From contig CBIHNI010000007.1 of assembly GCA_966211455.1 (NCBI GenBank), forward strand, positions 124,001 to 188,000: a DNA stretch of 64,000 nt, written 5' to 3'. The notes beneath the pieces were generated by a model. That model saw nothing but the letters and a program-made list of their open reading frames with translations. It was not told the DNA's origin and ran no database searches. The position numbers and the translations under genes are program-made. This document shows, piece by piece, positions 19,044 to 27,135 of this stretch. The stretch comes from 21-14-0-10-47-8 sp966211455. Its GTDB lineage: Bacteria > Bdellovibrionota > Bdellovibrionia > Bdellovibrionales > Bdellovibrionaceae. The first letter of the stretch is position 1; each line of letters starts with the position of its first letter.

Positions 19044-19967
19044 ATGGAAGCTGCATATCCTTATATATATATGATGATCGGGGCCGTCCTGACGGTGGCC
19101 TTTGGTTCCTTGGCGTTCGCCAAGCAGGCTTCCTTTTATCAGCGCCAGGCCTTGGCGAAACCCAAGCTGGCGATGAGCTCGACCGCTTCCTCGAAAACCA
19201 AGTATTCGCCTGGATCCAAGGACAGCGCCGATAGCGATGGCTTTTCCGGATCTCTTTCCATGTCACATTCACAGAAGATGATCGATCGCAAAGATGGATC
19301 GAATATCTCATCCGCGGATATGATAGCGTCTTTGTCCTATCATGTGAACGACAACTGGAGCTTAAACACAAGCCTGGGTTATTCCGAAAACCTGAAAGAC
19401 GCCGAAGACACTTCGAACGGAATTTCGGATCTTTCATTGTCGACCAAGTATTCGGGCCTGCCTGATTTCAAATATTTCTCTCAGTCGGTGACGGCTTCTT
19501 CGATGGTTCCGCTTTCGAAAGAGTCACGCGAGCTCGACAATTTGAACTCGAGCTTTGGCCTGCGCTATCGAATCAAGTCTTTAAGATACTGGTTGATCCC
19601 TGGATTTTCTTTTTACTTCTCGGTCAGTGCCAATCGCAATTTCCACACCTTTGAAACCGACAAAGCGGGCGACGTGCTGACCCAGTATTCATTCCGCCAA
19701 GGAACCGGAGCTTCGTACACAATCGGCCGCTGGGCTTTCGGTGCGGATCTTTCGCATTCAAACCGTGTGAATTACGAAGGCCGTGCAAGCGAAGGCATTT
19801 CCCACAGCCAAACGGTCAGCTTCGATATCGCTCCGGATGTCTGGGACATCACTTTGGGACATTCGAATCAAGGGCCTTGGTTCAAAGAAAATGGCGAGGA
19901 TTTAAATCTGGAAGCGGTCAGCGACCAGAATTCGATTTTTTACGTTGAGACTTCGGTGAGTTTTTAA
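19044..19967 (+). CDS. outer-membrane beta-barrel partner protein 3
   Basis: A 307-residue exported protein with a hydrophobic signal (MMIGAVLTVAFGSLAFA), a Ser/Lys-rich linker and a barrel-like body ending in VETSVSF, a typical aromatic outer-membrane C-terminus. NFHTFETDKAGD and the WDITLGHSNQG, FKENGEDLNLE block are homologous to the barrel at 6166. The start is uncertain: ATG 19044 lacks a good ribosome site, the frame is open back to ATG 18951, and ATG 19068 or 19071 would also give a signal peptide. Protease 3 follows 9 bp downstream, so the two form a barrel-protease pair. Confidence 0.65.
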   Translation: MEAAYPYIYMMIGAVLTVAFGSLAFAKQASFYQRQALAKPKLAMSSTASSKTKYSPGSKDSADSDGFSGSLSMSHSQKMIDRKDGSNISSADMIASLSYHVNDNWSLNTSLGYSENLKDAEDTSNGISDLSLSTKYSGLPDFKYFSQSVTASSMVPLSKESRELDNLNSSFGLRYRIKSLRYWLIPGFSFYFSVSANRNFHTFETDKAGDVLTQYSFRQGTGASYTIGRWAFGADLSHSNRVNYEGRASEGISHSQTVSFDIAPDVWDITLGHSNQGPWFKENGEDLNLEAVSDQNSIFYVETSVSF

Positions 19968-19976
19968 GGGATGGTT

Positions 19977-22900
19977 ATGAAAGTTGTCGGTTGCAAAAAG
20001 TTGAGCTTCAAACTGATCATCGGTCTGATGTGCGTCACGCTTTTGGGTTGCACCAAAAAGCGCGATGCCGAATTGGCCTACGGCGAAGATCGCGAGCTTT
20101 ACAAGATCTCGAATTACGAGGGTCAAGAGTACGATCTGCAAACTTCCGAGATCACCGAATCTCTGCAAAGCGATAAGAACTTTAAAGTCATCGACAGCCG
20201 CAAAGAATCCGCAAAAGATTCATCTAAAAATTTTGGTTATGTGAAATTTGATTCCAAAGATCCATTGAAGCTAACGGACAGCACGATGATGATCGGTCTT
20301 CCGAATCACACTTACAAAGTGAAATACATCTTCCAGGCCGACACCTTGAAAGTGATGAAGCTGGGCACGACCGAAGAGCTGGCTCCGGATGAAATGCCGT
20401 CGGCCATCGACAACAAAGACGGCCGCTTTATGGTTCCGATCGTGTCGTACACGGCCAGCTACTATTCAATCGATCAGCGCCGCAATGAATACAATGAAAA
20501 GACATCGCGCTTGGAACTGATCGCTTTGCAAAGCCCGATGGGCGCTTCGCATTTCAAGATCGATTTGAATTCAAAAAAACGGGCCAAATATTTGCCAAAA
20601 ACCACCGTGCTGCCAATCAGCTTCTTTGAAGGCTCAACGCCAGAATCGAAGGACTGGTATTTTGCCGTCACGATGATCGGTCAGAATATGGAAGCGCAAA
20701 AAGGTCTGGTCGGAAGCTTTCTTGCTTACGATCAGCTGGGAAAAGAAGCGACCCGCATCCGTATGATCAAAAATTCAAAAGCCCTAACTTTCTACAATTT
20801 AAACGTCGACGAACGTTTGGAAAACAGCCTGGAAACCCGTCCGGAGCTGCAAAGCTCGGTTCTTTCCATCGCGGTCGATTACAAAGAATTTAAGTTCACA
20901 GAAAGCGGAAAGACGACTTCGGTCAAAGAAGAAAACAACGAAGACGGCGGTTGGAAGAACCGCAAATTTGTCGAGCTGAAGCTGGACGAAATTGCGGTCG
21001 CTTACGATAAAGACATGATCAAATCTCCGGAAATTTTGGATTTCCAGATCGACGACGGCTATCTTTCCATCTTGGTTAAAGACGAAGCTTCGGGTGTGAC
21101 TTACCGTATCGCTTTGTATCGCGTTGATGCCTATCAAAAAGATGCGACCGAAAAACACAAAGCCCAAAAGTACGTTCCAAAAACCTATTTGCCTGACGAT
21201 ATGACGGTGTTCGGGTTTTTCACCAGCGCCCGCAACCATGTTCAGGATTACGAAACGAATTCGAGATCAAAAGCCCAGAAGATGATCCGTTTGAGCCGAT
21301 TCAATCCGACCCGTCAAACGATCGAATACCGTTTGAACATGGAAGCCCCCGAGTGGGCTGAATCTGTTTTCAAAGATACGATGGCCGCCTGGAATGCCAG
21401 CTTCCAAGCGGCAGGCCTTGGGATTCGCATTCAGTATATGGATCAGAATCACAAAGCGCTCCGCGGTTATCTGGGTGACCTTCGTTACAGCCTTGTGAAC
21501 ATCTTTGATGCCGTCGACCTTTCGAATACCTGGTATTTGGGTCTTGGTCCTTCTTTGACCGACTTTAGCGGCGAAATCATCATGGCGACATCGAATCTGA
21601 ATGTCGGTGGCTATATGAACTCGACCAAATACATCCTTCATCAGTACATCAAGACCGCCAAGGGCGATATGGCCTTAAAGTCGATCTTGGGATTCGGTCT
21701 TCCAGGACTGCGAATCGCGGTGGATCCGCAGCAGAATGCTTTGAATATTTCAAACACGGGCAATCGAAATATTCTTGAAAAGAAATCAAGCCTTCCTGTT
21801 TTCCTGAACGGAAAGTATCAAAAGGGTTTCAAGCCGCAGTTTGAACAGAAAAAAGCGGCCCCTAGCAGCCAGCAGTCGGCGCAAATGGAAAGCTCGATCG
21901 ACACCGTCAATCCTCTGACTTTGGAAGCGGTGAAAGATCTTTGCCCCGAGCTGAACGCTTACCTTGGCAATTTGATCAGCAAGACGGCGGGTGACGAAGA
22001 CATCGAAACAGATCTGGTGAACAAATGTGCAATCAAAGTCGTACGTCCGCGTTTAACGTCCACTTTGCTTCATGAGATCGGACACAACCTGGGACTTCGA
22101 CATAACTTCTATGCCTCGTCCGATATCGCCAATTATTTTGCTCCGGTGCAGAAACGAATCGGCAATCAGGAAAAGACGATCAAATGGCGCTCTTCTTCCG
22201 TGATGGATTACCTGCCATTTGACGAAGACACAATGACCCAGCCCGGACCTTACGACATCGCGGCGATCCGTTGGGGATATTCGGACACGATCGAATCGAA
22301 GGACGGCCAGATTCTGAAATTGAATCCGCAGTATTCGATTCGTCAGCAGGCCGCCCAGAAAATGAAAACCTACAAATACTGCACGGACGAGAACGCTTAC
22401 TGGTACCCGACAGATCCGCTGTGCGACACCTATGATGTGGGATCGGATCCCGTTCAGATCGTTGAAAACCTCAAGGCTCAGTACAATGCGCACGTGGCGC
22501 AGTTCACCTTCCGCAACGACCGTTCACGAACGATGGAAATGAATGCGCAGGCTTACGATCGTTACCAGCGATTTATCGTTCCCATGCTCAAGTACTATGA
22601 AATGTGGCGTTTGATCCTGGCGCGCGAAACCGGTGCCGATAACAAATATCTGGAAAAAACTGAAAAGAAAGAAGATTACGAGCTTCTTTTGAAAAAGGTC
22701 TTCGATGCCAATAAACAAGGCAAGTCCGTCGCAGAATGGAATAAAAAGTTCTATGATGCCAAAGAGTCGATTTTCAAGTTTCTGATGAAGACGGCACTGA
22801 CACCGGATTATTCTTGCATCGCAACCCGCGGGAAGGGGTCTGGACAAGCGGTTCAGCTTTTCTCGTTCAGTCTGATTCAATCCGAGATTTTCAACCGCAA

Positions 22901-24089
22901 AGGCCGAACGGTTAAAAACTGCACGGATCCAGACGTGATCGAATTTTTGAAATCTGAAAAGAGCGCGAATCTTTTTGCCGAAGGCGGAAAGGCGTTCGGA
23001 TCTTTGTTTGAAGAGATGAGCCGACCTTTTGAAATTCAAGGCAGCTACGGCATGCAAGAAACGCCGGAAGTCATCGGTTTTGCCATGGACCGCTATTTGG
23101 CCATGCACGCCCTGACATCTCGAGAAACGTTCTTGTACACCAGTCAGCAGTTCAATTTCACTCCGAACTTTATGGATGAACCCCTTCACCGTGAAGAGCT
23201 AGGTAAAGCCGTGATCGAACGTCTGACGGCCGGCATCGGGATCGATTCGCTGGAGCTGAACAAATCCGTTAAAATGGACATTCCAAAAGGACAATTCAGT
23301 CTCAACTTTGTGTCCGAAAAAGAACTGTTAACCTTGATGATTCCGATGTTCCGTGACGGTTTGATGATCGCGGGCCGTGATCAGCTGAACTCGGATCGCT
23401 ATATGCCTTATAAAATCACGAAAAAGGACACTCTCTTGAAAGAGGGTGGCGGTGATATGGAATGCTATGATGTTTACGGAACGGCCTACTGCGCTCTGGA
23501 AAAGCATCATCAAGCCAGCCGCTTGATCAAGTACCTGAATGAACTGAAAACGATCCGCAACACTTGGAAACCATCCGACAATGCGGTCGCAATCATGGGG
23601 AGCTTGATCGCCGAGCATTTGCCAAAAAACCAAGCCGCGGCTGACTTTCAGTACATTCAAATCTACGAGCTGAAAGAGAAGTTCGAGAAAATTGCGAATG
23701 GCGATAAGAATCTTGAAGAAGATTTGAGCCGTTTGTTTATGGGAATTTTCGGTGATGAGCATAAAATTTATGTCGCGGCAACATCAGAGCTTTACGAAAA
23801 AATCGTCGAAAAAGGCGAGACTCACGAAGAGCAAGAGAAGCAGAAGAACATTCTTCGCCGAGACAAATTCTTACGATGGTTGAAGGTTTTCCCAATTAAG
23901 GATTTCAAAGAATTGGATCATTATAAGAATATGAAGTCTTATGATAACTATGTGGGATTGAACTTTGAGATTGCGACTCGTCGATTTGATGAGCTTTTGA
24001 AAAAACAAAATGAGAAGGCCGCCGAATACCAAGAAAACTCGGCCGAATACGATGCCCAGGCCGATATCTTGATGAACTCGCTGTTCTAA
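19977..24089 (+). CDS. giant met-zincin metalloprotease lipoprotein 3
   Basis: A 1370-residue protein with signal peptide and lipobox LLGC. HEIGHNLGLRHNF at about residue 699, the Met-turn SVMDYLPF near residue 743, and GPYDIAAIRWGY form a textbook met-zincin site. YCTD, LCDTYDVGSDPVQIV then matches proteases 1 and 2. The N-terminal 450 residues are beta-rich and C-terminal parts are helical. ATG 19977 is preferred over 19971 because AAGGG lies six bases upstream. It follows the barrel gene by 9 bp, and its stop is one base from the convergent stop of the AddA-like gene. Predicted to be anchored in the outer membrane and act on unknown proteins. Confidence 0.87.
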   Translation: MKVVGCKKLSFKLIIGLMCVTLLGCTKKRDAELAYGEDRELYKISNYEGQEYDLQTSEITESLQSDKNFKVIDSRKESAKDSSKNFGYVKFDSKDPLKLTDSTMMIGLPNHTYKVKYIFQADTLKVMKLGTTEELAPDEMPSAIDNKDGRFMVPIVSYTASYYSIDQRRNEYNEKTSRLELIALQSPMGASHFKIDLNSKKRAKYLPKTTVLPISFFEGSTPESKDWYFAVTMIGQNMEAQKGLVGSFLAYDQLGKEATRIRMIKNSKALTFYNLNVDERLENSLETRPELQSSVLSIAVDYKEFKFTESGKTTSVKEENNEDGGWKNRKFVELKLDEIAVAYDKDMIKSPEILDFQIDDGYLSILVKDEASGVTYRIALYRVDAYQKDATEKHKAQKYVPKTYLPDDMTVFGFFTSARNHVQDYETNSRSKAQKMIRLSRFNPTRQTIEYRLNMEAPEWAESVFKDTMAAWNASFQAAGLGIRIQYMDQNHKALRGYLGDLRYSLVNIFDAVDLSNTWYLGLGPSLTDFSGEIIMATSNLNVGGYMNSTKYILHQYIKTAKGDMALKSILGFGLPGLRIAVDPQQNALNISNTGNRNILEKKSSLPVFLNGKYQKGFKPQFEQKKAAPSSQQSAQMESSIDTVNPLTLEAVKDLCPELNAYLGNLISKTAGDEDIETDLVNKCAIKVVRPRLTSTLLHEIGHNLGLRHNFYASSDIANYFAPVQKRIGNQEKTIKWRSSSVMDYLPFDEDTMTQPGPYDIAAIRWGYSDTIESKDGQILKLNPQYSIRQQAAQKMKTYKYCTDENAYWYPTDPLCDTYDVGSDPVQIVENLKAQYNAHVAQFTFRNDRSRTMEMNAQAYDRYQRFIVPMLKYYEMWRLILARETGADNKYLEKTEKKEDYELLLKKVFDANKQGKSVAEWNKKFYDAKESIFKFLMKTALTPDYSCIATRGKGSGQAVQLFSFSLIQSEIFNRKGRTVKNCTDPDVIEFLKSEKSANLFAEGGKAFGSLFEEMSRPFEIQGSYGMQETPEVIGFAMDRYLAMHALTSRETFLYTSQQFNFTPNFMDEPLHREELGKAVIERLTAGIGIDSLELNKSVKMDIPKGQFSLNFVSEKELLTLMIPMFRDGLMIAGRDQLNSDRYMPYKITKKDTLLKEGGGDMECYDVYGTAYCALEKHHQASRLIKYLNELKTIRNTWKPSDNAVAIMGSLIAEHLPKNQAAADFQYIQIYELKEKFEKIANGDKNLEEDLSRLFMGIFGDEHKIYVAATSELYEKIVEKGETHEEQEKQKNILRRDKFLRWLKVFPIKDFKELDHYKNMKSYDNYVGLNFEIATRRFDELLKKQNEKAAEYQENSAEYDAQADILMNSLF

Positions 24090-24090
24090 C

Positions 24091-27000
24091 TTATTTCATC
24101 TCAACCGGGGGACTCCAGCCGCTGGGGTCCCGAACCAAAGTCATCTCGGAAAACGGATAAATCACGGCCAGACGCACGGTCTGGTCTTTTCTGATCTTCT
24201 TCATCTTTTGCAAAGCCCACAGATAAATTTCCAGCTGCTGGAAAGCTTTGTCCTGATACTTGGGACTCCCCGTCTTGTAATCGACGATCCACATCTGGCC
24301 TTCGCTGTCTTCGCCCCACAGATCGATTTGGCCTTGCAACAGTCCCGCGCCCAGCTTCACCGCCATCCCGAATTCAACATGACCGTTTTGAATCACGTCC
24401 AACCAGCGTCCGTTTTGATCGGCGGCCAGATATCTCATCGCTTTTTGATGAGTCACCGGAAGATCGGACAAATCCGATTGCCAGTCATAGCTTGGATCTT
24501 TCATCCATTTGTATTTCAAGGATTCGAAAATGCGGTGCACATCCACGCCGGTGATCGCCTTTTGCACATCGGCCATTTCGATTTTGTTTGCGCCTGCCGC
24601 TTTGGTGCTTTGCGAATCCAAAATTTCGGTGACCGAAACGGTTTGGTTAACGAAAGGTAAGCTCGATCCGCGCAGTGGCGCCAAGGCTTCAATCATCTTC
24701 GGCGCTTCGATCACAGCCTTCACCGGCGCAAACTGACCGCGGCGGACCTGGTAACAGAAATGATCGTAGCTGTGCAGGCCATCCCCCAGACCGATTTTCA
24801 TTCGACCTGCCCAGGATTCTTTTTTCGGTTCTTCTTCCCAGATCAGGCTGACCGATTCTTCCGCTCGGGTTAAGGCCACGTACAAAACGCGGTCTTCTTC
24901 CTCTTTTTGCCTGCGCTTCATTGTCTCCATCAGGTTCAAACCTGAAAGAGATGCGACTTTCTTGCCTTCTTCCGGATCGACCACGCTCAGGGTCCAGCGC
25001 CCGGTTTGATCTTCGAACAAAAAGAAGTCGGGGCTGACCGGCGGCGAGGTTTTTCCCATTCTGGGTAAAATCACATGCGCGAACTGCAGGCCTTTTGAAG
25101 CGTGCACAGTCATCAGATGGATTTTCTGCGGCTCGATCACGGGGATCGCTTCGCCTTCGTCGCCTTCTTCAGTTGAAAGTGCGCGTGAATCCAAGTCCTT
25201 TAAAAACTCCAGGTACGAAAAACCCGGTCTGCGTTCTTCCGAGCGCACCATCTGGATCAGCTTCCACAGATTGGCTTCGCGCTTTCCGGTGGCGTCCAAG
25301 CTTTGCGCGAAATGGAAATACTTTTTTTGCACCAAAAGATCGCGCCAAACACCGCCGATGCCCTTTTCCTGAGTTTGAAAAAGCCACTGCTGCAGCTCTT
25401 GAATCACCGGATGCTTTTGGATCAAGAAGCTTTGCCAGAACGAAGAACCCGCTTTCTGGCACCATTCGTACAGATTCTGATCCGACACGCGAAATAATGG
25501 CGAACGTAAAACCTGAAGCAGGTTGCGGTTGTCATGCGGGTTGCACAGAAATTTCAAAATCGCCAAGGCATCGATCACTTCGGACTTTTCAAAAAACTGG
25601 CCGGCCGACAAAGCTTGAACCGGGATGCCATAGCTTTGCGCCATCCAAGCCAGATCTTCCAAATCGCGATTGCTACGGAACAAGACGCAGATCTTTTCCA
25701 GCGGCACACCTTGCGCGATCAGTTCCTGGCAGCGGAAAAGAACGGTCTCGAGCTCGACATCGCGGTCACCTTCTTCATCCGAGACGACCTCGAAGATCTC
25801 GGCAATGGCCGCGGTCGGTTTGACCGCCGGTTCGGATTTCGGATTCATCTTCTGAAACTGTGACGACAGACTGGTGAAGAAAAAATTAAAAAACTCCAAA
25901 AGCTCGGGCTTCGAACGGTAATTGGTGAGCTTCGAGAAAAGAACGCCCTTCTGTTTTTCAACGAGCTTTTCCTTTTCGGCAAAGACTTCGGACCGCGCCC
26001 CGCGGAACAGATAGATACTTTGCTGCGGATCTCCGACCACGAAGCTTTTCGATTCTCCCGATAAAGCTTTGAGAAGCTCGACCTGCACGGGCGAGGTGTC
26101 TTGGTATTCGTCGACCAGCCAATAATCCCATTGCTTCGAAAAGCTTTGCGCCGCTTCGGGGTGCGAACGAATCAGCTTCAAGGACAAGGTTTCAAGATCC
26201 TGCATGGTGATCTCGCCACTGAAAAGCTTCGTTTCCAAAAGCTGCTCGGACAAAGCTTCAGCGCAACGAGCAAAAAGCGTGGCCAATTGTTCATGCGAAG
26301 CCGCAAAATCGTCGCTCACCCGCCAGTGCGAGAAAAACTGCAGGGATTCTTTCAGTTCATCGCGCATCTCGGCTACGGATTCGGGAACCGTTTTTGATTT
26401 GCGTGGCGAAGGCATTTGTTCGGCCACCTGCGCGATCTCTTCCACTTGAACTGCGGTCTCGCAGAAGGCGGCCAGCTCTTGCCAAGCTTCAGGAACATCC
26501 GAGGCGCGGATGGCCCGGGCCAGGGTTGTCATTTGTTCTTTGGCGAGCTTGGTTTTTGCTTCCAGGTGCTTGGCGAAATCCTTTTTCTCGAAGGCCGGAA
26601 TGTCACCAAACTGCATTTTCAAACGGAAGTAGCTTCCCAAGGCTTTTTGCAGATCGCTAAATTCGCAGCTTTCGAGCAAAACTTGGAAATCGTCATTGAA
26701 CTGTTGGCTTTTCTGACAAAGATCGCGGATCTGGCGCTTGATCTGAAATCGCTCGCGCGAATCGGAAACGATCGAAAGCTTCGGGCTTAGCCCCATGATC
26801 GAGCCGAACTTGGACAAAAATAGACTTAAAATCCCGTGGATGGTCGAAATGTGCAGCTGACTGGGACGCTTTAAGAAAGCAATAAGACCTTCGTCTTCGC
26901 GTTTCATCGCTTCTTTCATCAGACGCTCTTTCAGCTCTTGCGTGGCTTTGCGCGTGAATGTCGTCACGACAAAATGCGGATAGCGCTGATGCTTTTGATT

Positions 27001-27135
27001 GAAGTCTTGCGCAAGCTTTAACACCCGCTGTGTCAGCTCGGTCGTCTTTCCCGCTCCGGCACCGGCGCGGACAACGATATCGATCAGCTCAAATGGGGGG
27101 CTCTGCATAGATTTTTCCAACTGCACTCTCCACAT
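24091..27135 (-). CDS. addA: AddA/RecB-like UvrD-family helicase-nuclease
   Basis: A 1014-residue SF1 helicase with Walker A (RAGAGAGKTTE), TFTRKATQELKERL (motif Ia), VDEYQDTSPVQ (motif II), VGDPQQSIYLFRGA (motif III) and VLYVALTRAEE (motif VI). The C-terminus holds a RecB-type nuclease: GQIDLW, then IVDYKTG. A normal Q-motif before Walker A is not obvious. With the neighbouring AddB it should process double-strand breaks for RecA loading. It overlaps addB by 52 bp; ATG 27108 (MQSPPFELID) would shorten the overlap to 25 bp. At about 1000 residues it is shorter than Bacillus AddA. Confidence 0.85.
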   Translation of the reverse strand: MWRVQLEKSMQSPPFELIDIVVRAGAGAGKTTELTQRVLKLAQDFNQKHQRYPHFVVTTFTRKATQELKERLMKEAMKREDEGLIAFLKRPSQLHISTIHGILSLFLSKFGSIMGLSPKLSIVSDSRERFQIKRQIRDLCQKSQQFNDDFQVLLESCEFSDLQKALGSYFRLKMQFGDIPAFEKKDFAKHLEAKTKLAKEQMTTLARAIRASDVPEAWQELAAFCETAVQVEEIAQVAEQMPSPRKSKTVPESVAEMRDELKESLQFFSHWRVSDDFAASHEQLATLFARCAEALSEQLLETKLFSGEITMQDLETLSLKLIRSHPEAAQSFSKQWDYWLVDEYQDTSPVQVELLKALSGESKSFVVGDPQQSIYLFRGARSEVFAEKEKLVEKQKGVLFSKLTNYRSKPELLEFFNFFFTSLSSQFQKMNPKSEPAVKPTAAIAEIFEVVSDEEGDRDVELETVLFRCQELIAQGVPLEKICVLFRSNRDLEDLAWMAQSYGIPVQALSAGQFFEKSEVIDALAILKFLCNPHDNRNLLQVLRSPLFRVSDQNLYEWCQKAGSSFWQSFLIQKHPVIQELQQWLFQTQEKGIGGVWRDLLVQKKYFHFAQSLDATGKREANLWKLIQMVRSEERRPGFSYLEFLKDLDSRALSTEEGDEGEAIPVIEPQKIHLMTVHASKGLQFAHVILPRMGKTSPPVSPDFFLFEDQTGRWTLSVVDPEEGKKVASLSGLNLMETMKRRQKEEEDRVLYVALTRAEESVSLIWEEEPKKESWAGRMKIGLGDGLHSYDHFCYQVRRGQFAPVKAVIEAPKMIEALAPLRGSSLPFVNQTVSVTEILDSQSTKAAGANKIEMADVQKAITGVDVHRIFESLKYKWMKDPSYDWQSDLSDLPVTHQKAMRYLAADQNGRWLDVIQNGHVEFGMAVKLGAGLLQGQIDLWGEDSEGQMWIVDYKTGSPKYQDKAFQQLEIYLWALQKMKKIRKDQTVRLAVIYPFSEMTLVRDPSGWSPPVEMK

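Noticed and set aside
25095..25823. Long plus-strand frames opposite addA (here) and addB (28781-29512)
   Set aside because: Antisense shadows with Arg/Pro/Ser-rich composition over coding DNA with clear helicase and nuclease motifs.
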